Origin: Bacteroides sp. CAG:709
GTDB taxonomy: Bacteria > Bacteroidota > Bacteroidia > Bacteroidales > UBA932
NCBI GenBank assembly: GCA_000434935.1
Contig: FR882195.1
Location: forward strand, 38,714-102,713
Reading direction: 5' to 3'
DNA: 64,000 bases
Positions 7,057-16,448 of this stretch are shown here, one piece after another. The stretch's first letter is position 1. Every line of letters starts with the position of its first letter. The notes under the pieces are model-generated. The model had not been told where the DNA came from. It saw nothing but the letters and a program-made list of their open reading frames with translations, and searched no databases. The position numbers were made by a program, and so were the translations under genes.

Positions 7057-8088
7057 ATGATTAGCAAGAAAACAATAAAAAGAATATACAACGTAGTTAT
7101 TATCCTTCTTCTCCTTTGCGGAATCGGGTACGTTTGCTCCCGTTTCGTGCATCTGGGAAAAGTGGAATATACGGACGATGCGCGCGTGGAACGCCATATC
7201 TCACCTGTCAATACCAGAATCCAGGGCTTTATCAGCGAAATCCGTTTCGAAGAATATCAGCACGTCAGGAAAGGCGACACGCTTGTCATCATTGACAATA
7301 CCGAATACCTTTATATGCTGGCGCAGGCTCAGGCGGATCTCGCGCGTGCGGCTTCGGGAAAAACTGCGGACGCGGCAAGCATCAGGACGACCGCGAGCAA
7401 TGTGACCGTAGCGGAAGCCGGCATGGAAGAGGCTGAAGCCAATCTTGACAATGCCCGCGACGATTACGAAAGATACAAGGCCCTGCTGGCCAAGGACGCT
7501 GTGACGAAGCAGCAGTTCGATGCCGTCGAGACGAGATACAAGGCAGCCCAGGCGCGATATGACCAAGTCAGCCGCCAGCGCAAGTCCACGGAACTTGTGG
7601 GCCATGAACTCACCGGCAGGCTGGGACAGAGCGAGGCCAATGTGAACCTGGCCGAAGCTGCGCTTGAACTTGCGAAACTCCGTCTTTCATATACGATAAT
7701 TACAGCGCCTTGCGACGGTTATGTGGGACGTAAGGACATACACGTGGGACAGCTTGTTCAGCCCGGCCAGCTTATGGCTAAAGTCGTGGAAGATGCAAAT
7801 GTCTGGATTGTGGCAGATTACAGGGAAACTCAGCTGAAACATATCGCTGTCGGATCAGAGGTCAAGATAAAAGCGGATGCATTGCCGGATGCCGAGTTTG
7901 CCGGTCATGTGGAATCCATAGCCTCAGCTACCGGAACAGCATGGATGGGCGCACCTGTAAACAATGCTACCGGAAACTTCGTGAAAGTGGAGCAGAGAGT
8001 GCCGGTCCGCATCAGGATTGACGGTACTACTGAAGAGCTGGCATCCCTCAAGGCGGGTCTCAATGTGGAAACTGAAGTGAAGTATTGA
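7057..8088 (+). CDS. HlyD/EmrA-type membrane fusion protein
   Basis: This periplasmic adaptor of a tripartite drug pump starts with a short cytoplasmic tail and one transmembrane helix (YNVVIILLLLCGIGYVC). The signature YTDDARVERHISPVNTRIQGFI and the lipoyl half-motifs follow, then a coiled-coil hairpin (about residues 90-190), then the second lipoyl half (IITAPCDGYVGRKDIHVGQLVQPG) and a beta-barrel domain. An upstream in-frame ATG at 7006 overlaps the TolC gene, and another lies at 7030. I prefer 7057 because it places the membrane helix at the N-terminus as in EmrA. The gene lies between TolC-like and EmrB-like genes, and its stop is 1 nt from the next ATG, indicating translational coupling. 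Confidence 0.9.
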   Translation: MISKKTIKRIYNVVIILLLLCGIGYVCSRFVHLGKVEYTDDARVERHISPVNTRIQGFISEIRFEEYQHVRKGDTLVIIDNTEYLYMLAQAQADLARAASGKTADAASIRTTASNVTVAEAGMEEAEANLDNARDDYERYKALLAKDAVTKQQFDAVETRYKAAQARYDQVSRQRKSTELVGHELTGRLGQSEANVNLAEAALELAKLRLSYTIITAPCDGYVGRKDIHVGQLVQPGQLMAKVVEDANVWIVADYRETQLKHIAVGSEVKIKADALPDAEFAGHVESIASATGTAWMGAPVNNATGNFVKVEQRVPVRIRIDGTTEELASLKAGLNVETEVKY

Positions 8089-8089
8089 T

Positions 8090-9667
8090 ATGCCGATGCC
8101 TCCTATGGTGTTCTCGATGCCCATGTATCGGGAATACGTTCCTAAATCTGTCCGTCCGTGGATATATCTCTTCTTCGCCATAGTATTCCAGCTGAGCGGA
8201 GGAATATACCTGGGGACATTGTCCAATTTCATGGGTACGACATCCTTCATGCGTGAGGATGTGCTGATGATAGGACTTTGCGGCGTCGTGGGCGTCGCCA
8301 TGCCTTTCCCCCTTCTGTTCAGGTTCAAGTTCCGGTTCACCAACCGTCAGCTTCTGCTCAATGCCGCACTGGGAATTGCCCTGTGCAATCTGTTGTGCAT
8401 TTATGTTCGCAGCATTCCTGTCCTCTGCGTGATCTCATATGTCGCAGGTTTCCTCAAATTGTGCGGAACCTTCGAGTGCATGTCCAATATCCAGCTTTGG
8501 ATGGCCCCCGGACGCGACTTTTCCAGATTCTTTCCGTTCCTGTACATGGTGGTTGTCGGATGCATGAACATATCGTCATGGATTGCAAACCAGCTCACCT
8601 ATCATTTGGGAAGCTGGATGATGATGCATTGGTTCATGATAGGGCTGCTGCTCATTGTCGCATTGACGGTATTCGTCCTGACGAGGAATGTCCGCCTGAT
8701 GCCGAAAGTCCCGATGATAAGCGTGGACTGGCTCGGATGCGTCCTCTGGTCATTGGTCCTGCTCGAAAGCATCTGGATCTTTACTTACGGTGAATACTAT
8801 AACTGGTTCGATAGTAATGTCTTCCGCGCCGTATGCGTGGCGTGGCCAGTGACATTGGCGATATGTGTCGGGCGAATGCGGCATATCCGTCACCCTTACA
8901 TTGACCCTGCCGCGTTCAAATACAGACAGCTCTATCCTGTGCTGGGACTTTTCCTCGTGCTCGAAGTCATGTGCGCCACCCCGAAATCGCTCCAGACCGC
9001 ATTCACGTCCGCCGTGCTCGGCTATGGAGCCATGACGACCGCACGTTTCTCGCTCTGTGAACTGTTCGGCACCCTGTTCGGCTGTTCGTTTGTACTCTGG
9101 TGGATCAAGGTCGTGCCCCTGAAATATACGACCCTGCTCTCCGTCGGGTTCGCCGCCATTCTCGCTTATCAGCTGACAATGTATTTCGGGCTTTCGCCTT
9201 ATGTCAATGTTGAAGTTTTCTATCTTCCGACAATGCTCAGCACGTTCGGATTCGCCATATTTTTCGCAGCTCTTACCATTTATCTTGAAGAATTCATGCC
9301 TTTCCAGCATTTCTTCACTGGGCTCACCATCTGCGGATTCATCAGAAACGGACTTATAGAGTCGATAGCCTCGGCAGGGTATGCACATGCTCTAAGATAT
9401 TATACAGCAGCATATTCCACTCATTATTTTTCATCTTCAATACCGGCCGTTCCAGACCCGTCCGTTGCCGGCTATGTGGCGAAAATGGATGCGCTGGCAC
9501 CTCTTATGTCCAGTGTCAAGACCATTTTCGGCTGGTCATGTCTGATAGGCACTGCCGTGCTGCTGCTTTTCCTGCTTTATGATGTAGAACCAGTCCGCAG
9601 GACGCTCAAGAAGATGCCGTCATGGCGATCTGTCGGGATGACATTGAAGCGGTCGCTTGGAGTGTGA
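8090..9667 (+). CDS. MFS drug transporter of the DHA2/EmrB type
   Basis: The 525-aa protein is mostly hydrophobic, with about 14 predicted transmembrane segments (for example WIYLFFAIVFQLSGGIYLG, FMIGLLLIVALTVFVLT and IGTAVLLLFLLYDV). Its position directly after the EmrA-like gene fits the inner-membrane antiporter of an EmrAB-TolC-type system. The sequence is diverged from E. coli EmrB, and the classical MFS loop motif is weak, as in other Bacteroidota members. It would export hydrophobic drugs or bile-type compounds using the proton gradient. The substrate is not predictable. It ends the efflux operon; a 73-nt gap separates it from the next gene. Confidence 0.85.
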   Translation: MPMPPMVFSMPMYREYVPKSVRPWIYLFFAIVFQLSGGIYLGTLSNFMGTTSFMREDVLMIGLCGVVGVAMPFPLLFRFKFRFTNRQLLLNAALGIALCNLLCIYVRSIPVLCVISYVAGFLKLCGTFECMSNIQLWMAPGRDFSRFFPFLYMVVVGCMNISSWIANQLTYHLGSWMMMHWFMIGLLLIVALTVFVLTRNVRLMPKVPMISVDWLGCVLWSLVLLESIWIFTYGEYYNWFDSNVFRAVCVAWPVTLAICVGRMRHIRHPYIDPAAFKYRQLYPVLGLFLVLEVMCATPKSLQTAFTSAVLGYGAMTTARFSLCELFGTLFGCSFVLWWIKVVPLKYTTLLSVGFAAILAYQLTMYFGLSPYVNVEVFYLPTMLSTFGFAIFFAALTIYLEEFMPFQHFFTGLTICGFIRNGLIESIASAGYAHALRYYTAAYSTHYFSSSIPAVPDPSVAGYVAKMDALAPLMSSVKTIFGWSCLIGTAVLLLFLLYDVEPVRRTLKKMPSWRSVGMTLKRSLGV

Positions 9668-9740
9668 CGAACGTAGAGTTGTAAAAAATATTATGCCGTC
9701 AATGTCAATGCTTTAGAAAATATTCTTATATTTAGGCCGT

Positions 9741-12700
9741 ATGAAATGGACTAGACGAAAATTGTACAGCCTGAATGCATTGGCTGTCTTATGTTTATTG
9801 TTCCCGGCACCTGATTCCAGGGCGTCGGAAGGGGCCTTGAGGGCTGATTCACACGAAATCATTGAACAGAATACCGACCGTGTCACCGGCAAGATCATGG
9901 CAGCCGACGGGGAACCGTTGGCGGGCGCGAGCGTGATGATACGCGGGACTAAAATCGGAACCACCGCCGACGCCGACGGTAATTTCAGCATCAAGGCGCC
10001 TGAGGAAGGGGAGTCTTATGTGCTTGTGTTCCAATACCTTGGTATGCGAACCAAGGAGATTGCCGTCAGCACGCAGAGAAAACTGGACGTGAGGCTGGAA
10101 GAAGACAACCAGCTGGAGGGCTCCTTCATTGTCGGCGCATACGGAACGAAACAAAGCAGGGAAGACCTGATAGGTAGTGCGTTCCAGGTCAATGCCGACC
10201 AACTGAAGGACAAACCGAAGACACGCATTGACAATCTCCTCAGCGGACTCGTGCCGGGCATGACCATTGAACCGAACACGGATGCTGCCGGCACGACCAG
10301 GAGCCGGTACGAAACGCGAATCCGGGGAGAAGCCTCGTTGAGCGCGTCCAATGAACCGCTTTGGGTCATCGACGGCGTGCCTGTCTACACAGGAGGCCGT
10401 ACGAACCAGATGGCCGGAACTTCATATACCGTTTCTCCGCTGTCGTATCTGAATCCTGATGATATTGAATCGATTACGGTCCTGAAAGATGCCGACCAGG
10501 TTACCATTTACGGTGCCGACGGCTCCAACGGAGTGATCCTCGTGACCACGAAGTCCGGCGCGAAGAACAAACCGCTGGCAGTGAGCGCACGCGTGAATTT
10601 CGGCGTCGCCACCATCGACAAGAGCACCGAATTCCGCATGATGAGCCAGAAACAGTATCTGGAGGTCGCGAAGGAGGCTTGGGCCAATGCCGGCAAGAAT
10701 CTCAGTACTTTCCCGTATCAGGACAATGAATATAACTCATATTCCACGACCGATACCGACTGGTCCAAAGAATATCTCGGCGTAGGAACGAACCTGTATG
10801 CGGACGTGTCGCTTACGAGCGGTACGGACAAGATGTCCAATTATGTGACAGGTTCCTACTACCGCACTAACAATACCGTGAAAGGGGACAGCCAGCAGCG
10901 TTTCTCAATCAGGACCAGGAACACGTATGACTTTACCGGCTGGCTGAAAGTCAATGCCCAGCTGTCCGCGTCATACAACAACAATGATTTGTTTCCTCTC
11001 TACAGGGGCTATCTCGAAACATTGCCTATTCTGGAACCTTATATGAGCGACGGGTCTTTCCGTCTGTACAACAAGGTGTACGACGCCAAGGAAGGCGGGT
11101 GGACAATGCAGAAATTCACGAAAAATGAAGTCCCTGAACGGGAGGCCAATACCAACCGGCAGCGCTCCGTGGTTACATCCGCCAACTTCTCTGCTGAGAT
11201 GAAAATCATTGACGGACTGAAATTTACGGCCCAATACGCCATTGATTACACCCATAGCCACGAGGATGTTTATTATTCCCGCGTGACACTCGACGGCATG
11301 GATTCTGCCGGAAATCCCAAGGGCAGTTCCAGAAGGGCGGACGCTTCATATATAAACTGGACCAATGTCGAGAGGCTCAATTTCGACAGGAAATTTGCGG
11401 ACAAACACAGTGTCAGCGCCTATGCCGGCATTGAACTCCGTCAGGTGAAATATCAGACATTGTACGCGACCGGCAGCGGCTTCATGAACGACAATATCCA
11501 AGAGGTCGGATATGCCGACGAATCTTCCAGGAAAGGCTACAGTTCATCCAATATCGAAAGGAAGATGTCTTTCCTCGGCAGAGCTGTATATTCGTATGAT
11601 TCAAGATATTACGTCTCGTTCAATATCAGGCGTGACGGCAACTCCGACTTCGGCGAATACTCCCGCTGGTCCAATTTCTGGTCCACAGGAGTGTCATGGA
11701 ACGCGCACAAGGAAAAATTCTTCCGCAGCGAGCTGGTCAAGATGCTGAAATTCAAGGCCTCCTTCGGATTTACCGGCAACTCGCGCGTCGACACGTCAGG
11801 CGCTGACGGCACATACGTTTACGGCAGCAGCTATTCCTATGCCGGCAGCACCGGTGCGGTCATCGGTTCCGTTCCGAATCCGGGGCTCTCGTGGGAGAAG
11901 ACCAGGATGATCAATGCCGGTGTACGTATTGAACTCAAGAAGATTCTTGACATTGAACTGGAATATTATGACAATGTCACCAGCGACATGTTGTCCAAGA
12001 TCTATGTTTCGCGCGTATTGTCCTCCGACAGAATATCTTCCAATATCGGAAGGATGAGGAACACCGGCATTGAACTGAACCTCACCAGCACCAATTTCGC
12101 CCGCAGGAACTTCACTTGGACTACGAATTTCAACATTGCGCACAACTCGAACAAGATTCTCGAATTGTACAACGGCGTCCCGACCAGTTTCGGCTCTTAT
12201 GCCTGGATGGAAGGCTATGATTCCCAGACCTGGAACCTTGTCAGATGGGCAGGCGTGGACCCGAGCGACGGTTCTCCGATGTGGTACGACAAGAACGGCA
12301 ACGTCACCCGTACATTCAGCACCGCGAACCGCGTCCCGGGCAAGACCCGGACACCTCTTCTGAGCGGCGGCCTTGTGAACAATCTCAGCTGGAAAAACTG
12401 GACTTTCTCGTTCCAGATCAATTATCTGATAGGTGGTTACGCATTGCCGACCTATGCAAGCATCTATTTCAAGGACGGATATGACATCGTCAGCGCGAAC
12501 CAGGCCGTGGAAGTCTATAAATACAGATGGACTACCGCCGGCGTGCCTGCCAAGTTCCCTAAGGTGTCCAATCTTTCCACGAAGTCGTCGATGAACTCCA
12601 CCAGGTTCCTGTACAACAGGACCAACTTCGACCTGACCAATGTCGCATTGACATACAGCCTGCCGGAGAGCCTGTTGGCGAAAATGCGTCTGAAAAGCGC

Positions 12701-12836
12701 TTCGGCCTCGCTGATAATCGACAATCTCTATTTGTTCACGCCTGACCAGAAAAAGGGCCTGAACTCCTATAAGACAATGATGTACGGCTATCCCCGCACA
12801 AGAACATTGACCCTCGGCATCAATGTCGGCTTCTAG
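9741..12836 (+). CDS. SusC/RagA family TonB-dependent transporter
   Basis: The 1031-aa protein has a signal peptide (LNALAVLCLLFPAPDSRAS), a carboxypeptidase-regulatory-like domain (about 47-125: VTGKIMAADGEPLAGASVMIRG), a TonB-box/plug region (about 130-260, including SFIVGAYGTKQ, EPLWVIDGVPVY and DIESITVLKDADQVTIYGADG), and a large C-terminal beta-barrel ending in aromatic residues (TLGINVGF). It forms the outer-membrane pore of a SusCD nutrient importer powered by TonB. The SusD partner follows 33 nt downstream. No carbohydrate-active enzyme is linked, so the cargo is uncertain. The 73-bp upstream gap contains two overlapping copies of GTCAATG (9698-9710). Confidence 0.95.
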   Translation: MKWTRRKLYSLNALAVLCLLFPAPDSRASEGALRADSHEIIEQNTDRVTGKIMAADGEPLAGASVMIRGTKIGTTADADGNFSIKAPEEGESYVLVFQYLGMRTKEIAVSTQRKLDVRLEEDNQLEGSFIVGAYGTKQSREDLIGSAFQVNADQLKDKPKTRIDNLLSGLVPGMTIEPNTDAAGTTRSRYETRIRGEASLSASNEPLWVIDGVPVYTGGRTNQMAGTSYTVSPLSYLNPDDIESITVLKDADQVTIYGADGSNGVILVTTKSGAKNKPLAVSARVNFGVATIDKSTEFRMMSQKQYLEVAKEAWANAGKNLSTFPYQDNEYNSYSTTDTDWSKEYLGVGTNLYADVSLTSGTDKMSNYVTGSYYRTNNTVKGDSQQRFSIRTRNTYDFTGWLKVNAQLSASYNNNDLFPLYRGYLETLPILEPYMSDGSFRLYNKVYDAKEGGWTMQKFTKNEVPEREANTNRQRSVVTSANFSAEMKIIDGLKFTAQYAIDYTHSHEDVYYSRVTLDGMDSAGNPKGSSRRADASYINWTNVERLNFDRKFADKHSVSAYAGIELRQVKYQTLYATGSGFMNDNIQEVGYADESSRKGYSSSNIERKMSFLGRAVYSYDSRYYVSFNIRRDGNSDFGEYSRWSNFWSTGVSWNAHKEKFFRSELVKMLKFKASFGFTGNSRVDTSGADGTYVYGSSYSYAGSTGAVIGSVPNPGLSWEKTRMINAGVRIELKKILDIELEYYDNVTSDMLSKIYVSRVLSSDRISSNIGRMRNTGIELNLTSTNFARRNFTWTTNFNIAHNSNKILELYNGVPTSFGSYAWMEGYDSQTWNLVRWAGVDPSDGSPMWYDKNGNVTRTFSTANRVPGKTRTPLLSGGLVNNLSWKNWTFSFQINYLIGGYALPTYASIYFKDGYDIVSANQAVEVYKYRWTTAGVPAKFPKVSNLSTKSSMNSTRFLYNRTNFDLTNVALTYSLPESLLAKMRLKSASASLIIDNLYLFTPDQKKGLNSYKTMMYGYPRTRTLTLGINVGF

Positions 12837-12869
12837 GTCAATGCCGGTATCATCAATATACATGAAGTT

Positions 12870-14327
12870 ATGAAAACAATCAAGCATATATCAGCCTTTC
12901 TCCTGTTGGTCCCGCTTCTGGCATCGTGCCATTTCCTGGAAGTGGAAAAGACGGGCAAGACGTCGATAAAGAATTTCTACTCAGATATTTACGCTTTGGA
13001 CGCTGCGGTGAATGGCGTTTATGGCCTGACATACAAGTTCTATGACAACTATATGGTCCTGTATCCCGAAGTTGCAGGAGACCTGGTCCGTCTTCAGGCG
13101 ACGACATCGGAATGGAGGCCGCAATTCGATTTCATTTCCGACGAGAGCGATGAGACCACCGCGGTGGGGTATATCTGGAAGAACGGATACGAAATCATTG
13201 CCAATGCCAACGAGGTAATCCAATACGGGCCTTCGGTGTCGGACCGTTTCCCTCAGCAGACAGCCAGTGTCCGCAATTATATCGCCCAGGCATACTTTAT
13301 CAGGGCATTGATACACCTGGACCTGAGCCTTGTCTATGGCCAGACTTATACTTATTCCGCTGACGGGTCACATCTCGGTACGGCTGTGATGACGATGATT
13401 CCGGATGTCAAGTCGAAAATCGCAAGAAGCACGGCGGCAGTCACTTATAAGCGTATACTGGATGACATCCAGACGGCATCGGACATGTTCGCCGACGGGT
13501 GGACCAAGGGATGTTACTATGCCTCTCCGGCGGCTTGTAAAGCATTGATGGCCAGAGTGTACCTCTATATGGGGAATTATTCCGAAGCCAAGAAATGCGC
13601 CTCGGAGGTGATAGCGGATTATGACCTGTCATTGACCCCGCGTTCCGACTATGTGGCGATGTTCTGCGCCCGCAAGGAGGGGACTGAAGCGATATTCCGG
13701 CTAAACGGCCTTTCAGGCGGGTACAAGTTGGGAGCAATGTTTGACTACAACAGCCCAAGCATGAATCCTTCATCCAAACTTATGGACATTTTTTCTTCGG
13801 ATGAACATGCATGGGCCGGTACAGATATCCGTTCGGAACTGCTTTCATATAAATCTTCAGGCGGGGATGAATTTTCCGGAGTGTGCATGAAATTTACTGA
13901 TACTGAGGATATTGACGATACGCAGAAACGCTATGACCCGTTTGTGTTGAGACTTTCGGAAATGTATCTCATCAGGGCGGAAGCGGCATGTCATGACGGA
14001 GACATTGACGCGGCCGTGTCGGACATTGCGACGTTGGAAGCCCGCGCGAGGGGAGTGAAGGCTTCTGAAATCAATGTCGTTTATTCCAATGCTGAAGAAT
14101 TGGACAGGATTATCCGGAGAGAGCGGGTCAAGGAACTTTTCCTGGAGGGGCACAGGTTGTTCGATCTGACCAGAAGGCATGAGACGTTGTCCAGGGATGC
14201 TGCCTGCGGTTCATCGGTATTGTCGATGACATACCCTGACGACCGGTTCATCCTTCCGATTCCGCTTGTGGAACTTGATGCCAACAAAGCGATGCAGCCG
14301 AATCCCATCAATGGTACACAGCGTTAG
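12870..14327 (+). CDS. SusD/RagB family nutrient-binding outer membrane lipoprotein
   Basis: The 485-aa protein has a lipoprotein signal (LLLVPLLASCHF, lipidated Cys 20), the SusD N-terminal region with AVNGVYGLTYKF and TPR-like helices (AYFIRALIHLDLSLVYGQ), and the C-terminal RagB signature. That signature is RLSEMYLIRAEAAC near residue 365 and RRERVKELFLEGHRLFDLTRR near 430, with the final LPIPLVELDANKAMQPNP. It caps the SusC pore on the cell surface and binds ligand. It is co-transcribed with the SusC gene before it. At 485 residues it is slightly smaller than most SusD proteins. Confidence 0.95.
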   Translation: MKTIKHISAFLLLVPLLASCHFLEVEKTGKTSIKNFYSDIYALDAAVNGVYGLTYKFYDNYMVLYPEVAGDLVRLQATTSEWRPQFDFISDESDETTAVGYIWKNGYEIIANANEVIQYGPSVSDRFPQQTASVRNYIAQAYFIRALIHLDLSLVYGQTYTYSADGSHLGTAVMTMIPDVKSKIARSTAAVTYKRILDDIQTASDMFADGWTKGCYYASPAACKALMARVYLYMGNYSEAKKCASEVIADYDLSLTPRSDYVAMFCARKEGTEAIFRLNGLSGGYKLGAMFDYNSPSMNPSSKLMDIFSSDEHAWAGTDIRSELLSYKSSGGDEFSGVCMKFTDTEDIDDTQKRYDPFVLRLSEMYLIRAEAACHDGDIDAAVSDIATLEARARGVKASEINVVYSNAEELDRIIRRERVKELFLEGHRLFDLTRRHETLSRDAACGSSVLSMTYPDDRFILPIPLVELDANKAMQPNPINGTQR

Positions 14328-14351
14328 CTGATATGATAAAATGAATTGATT

Positions 14352-14822
14352 ATGAGGATATTGAACAAGATAACAGAATTGGCAATGCTGATGTCAATCG
14401 CAGTTTCGGCGGCTTCGTGCAACAAGATTACGCTTTTTGACGAGGCTTTCGTGGCTTTCGATACTGCCAAATCTTCTGTGGTCAGCATTAATGCCACTGG
14501 CGAGTTTACAGGCTCATATACATTGCATTACACGGGGCCTAAGCCGTCAGCGCCGATTGTCGTGAATTTCGTCGTGGCTTGCGGAAATGGATTGGCGGAA
14601 GGGGTTGACTACAAGGTGGCTACGGCCGGCGGAAAGATTACTTTCATGCCCGGAATTTATGAGCAGGTTATCAAAATCGACTGGATTCCGCATGAGATTG
14701 ACGAGTCCAAGGACAACACGGTTACCATAAGTCTGGTTTCGGCAGATGGCGTCACACTCGGCTATCCCGGTCCTGACAAACTTATGAAAGACCTGGTAAT
14801 CAGGAAGTATACTACGAAGTGA
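14352..14822 (+). CDS. DUF4843-like surface lipoprotein
   Basis: The protein of 156 aa has a lipoprotein signal (AMLMSIAVSAASCNK). Next comes a beta-rich domain containing DEAFVAFDTAKSSVVS and the Calx-beta-like stretch GNGLAEGVDYKVATAGGKITF with YEQVIKIDWIPHEIDES. This pattern fits the DUF4843 family that commonly follows SusCD pairs in Bacteroidota. The true start is ATG 14352; an upstream TTG adds two residues. It is probably an accessory surface-binding lipoprotein of the SusCD complex. No enzymatic motif is visible. Confidence 0.7.
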   Translation: MRILNKITELAMLMSIAVSAASCNKITLFDEAFVAFDTAKSSVVSINATGEFTGSYTLHYTGPKPSAPIVVNFVVACGNGLAEGVDYKVATAGGKITFMPGIYEQVIKIDWIPHEIDESKDNTVTISLVSADGVTLGYPGPDKLMKDLVIRKYTTK

Positions 14823-14849
14823 TTATATTATACGTAAAATTTTAAGCTT

Positions 14850-16385
14850 ATGAGCAAACGAACTTTTTTGGCTGCCCTGGCGAGTGTAGCACTCCTCGCA
14901 GCCTGTGACAAGAGTAAGGAAGATGAGATCGTCTCCGTATCTTTTTCATCTTTTGGCTTCTATGCGAAGGACAATGCAGATGTCCTTAAATCTGACTATA
15001 TTGAAGAGAGTCTCAATTCTGATGCCATCAGTTTCACCCTGCCTTACGGTACTGACCCTGAGGCGCTCAAGACTCTCGTACCTGAGTTCACGGTAACCGA
15101 AGGGGCTTCTGTCAATGTTGCTGATGCCAGCGGTGCTCCGGATGGAAAAGACATCGTGAGCGGGTCGACTCCGATTGACTGTTCTTCCGATGTCCAGCTT
15201 GTCGTGTTCCTGAAGAACAACTACAAGGCTTACAAACTTTCGGTAAAGATTGCCGAGCCGGCGAAGTGGAGCAAGGTGGCGGAGACGGCGCTTAATGTCA
15301 AATATACTCCTGCTCTTGCAGTCAATCCTAAAGACGCTGTGCCTTATGTAGCTGGTACTTCTCCAAATGAAAATGGCGAGGCTGCACCACATCTTTTCAA
15401 ACTGGATGGTACTGAACTCAAGGATGTTGCAGGTGCTTTGGCGATTGCCAAGGCTGATGGCGTAAGTCTCAGCTTCGATGCTTCCGGAGTTCCTTACGTG
15501 GCTTTTGCCGATGGTGCTTTTACCAACAAATATTCTGTCAAGCGCGTGGCAGACGGTAAAGGTACTTATGTAGGTGAGGGAGGCCAGATGTTCGGTACTT
15601 CTGCCACTTTTAACTCTGTATCAGCAGTTTTCCCTATTTCAGAGAATGATGTCTGGTGTGCTCATTTTAATAACACCAATAAGGTAGCCGTGCCTAGGAG
15701 GGGATTGAACCTTGCGCATTTTGACGGATCTGCTTGGACCAACGGTGTTGCCATTGCCGGCAGGGAGCCGGCTTCTTATGCGAACGGTGTCTTCGGAAGA
15801 ACTATAAATGGAGTGCCTTATCTTTATGTATATGGAACAAAGACAAAGTCAGTTCCAAGCCATATTTCTCTCTACAAACTTGACGGCGGGAACTGGACAA
15901 CAATTTTCGAGAATCTTGAAGTGCTTGGCACAGATGGTCAGCCTGTCGGAGGTTACTCCGCTTTCTTCTCAGACTTTGACATTGCATCAGACGGTACTGT
16001 TTATCTTTTGTTCTGCGTTCTTTTCAATGCTGCCGGCGATTATCAGATAGGCGTTGTCAAGTATGATCCGGCTACCGGAAAGCAGGTTATCATAGGTGGA
16101 GCAATGACTGATACGACTAACATGAACAGCAGCACCACTGCATCCATGGCATTGGACAGCAATGATGTCCCATACGTCTCCATTTCATATAAAGATGGCG
16201 ATGTGATGAAGACAGCTGTACGTCATATTGACTCCAAGACCAAGACCTGGTCGGAACTTGTAACCCTGGCTTCCAAGTCCGATTTTTCAGACATTGTTTT
16301 TGCTGAGGATGGTACCGGATATATTGTTACAAGGGAGACTATAGGTGAGGATAAGAAGTATGTGCTATATTCGACAGCGAAGTAA
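14850..16385 (+). CDS. Lipoprotein with Ig-like N-terminus and beta-propeller-like body
   Basis: The 511-aa protein has a lipoprotein signal (ASVALLAACDK, Cys 19). An N-terminal DUF5018-like immunoglobulin-type domain (about 25-135; IEESLNSDAISFTLPYGTD and VVFLKNNYKAYKLSVKI) is followed by a body with recurring blade-like motifs, such as AKADGVSLSFDASGVPYVAF, DFDIASDGTVYLLF, SMALDSNDVPYVSISY and DIVFAEDGTGYIV. These recurrences of D-x-x-G-x-x-Y/V-V look like a six- or seven-bladed propeller. It is the fourth gene of the SusCD operon and is followed by a strong terminator. It probably acts as a surface-exposed binding protein; the ligand is unknown. Confidence 0.7.
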   Translation: MSKRTFLAALASVALLAACDKSKEDEIVSVSFSSFGFYAKDNADVLKSDYIEESLNSDAISFTLPYGTDPEALKTLVPEFTVTEGASVNVADASGAPDGKDIVSGSTPIDCSSDVQLVVFLKNNYKAYKLSVKIAEPAKWSKVAETALNVKYTPALAVNPKDAVPYVAGTSPNENGEAAPHLFKLDGTELKDVAGALAIAKADGVSLSFDASGVPYVAFADGAFTNKYSVKRVADGKGTYVGEGGQMFGTSATFNSVSAVFPISENDVWCAHFNNTNKVAVPRRGLNLAHFDGSAWTNGVAIAGREPASYANGVFGRTINGVPYLYVYGTKTKSVPSHISLYKLDGGNWTTIFENLEVLGTDGQPVGGYSAFFSDFDIASDGTVYLLFCVLFNAAGDYQIGVVKYDPATGKQVIIGGAMTDTTNMNSSTTASMALDSNDVPYVSISYKDGDVMKTAVRHIDSKTKTWSELVTLASKSDFSDIVFAEDGTGYIVTRETIGEDKKYVLYSTAK

Positions 16386-16401
16386 TTGATTTGTAAATTA
16401 T

Positions 16402-16440
16402 GAACCGGCCATGTCTCTGTGGCCGGTTCTTTTCTTTTTC
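16402..16440 (+). terminator. Intrinsic terminator of the first SusCD operon
   Basis: GAACCGGCCA (16402-16411) and TGGCCGGTTC (16420-16429) form a 10-bp perfect GC-rich stem with an 8-nt loop, followed by TTTTCTTTTTC. It ends the operon starting at 9741. Confidence 0.9.
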
Positions 16441-16448
16441 GTGGGCGT

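Noticed and set aside
16419..16448. Upstream start for the metallophosphoesterase
   Set aside because: It lies inside the terminator hairpin of the preceding operon; ATG 16449 gives a proper signal peptide.
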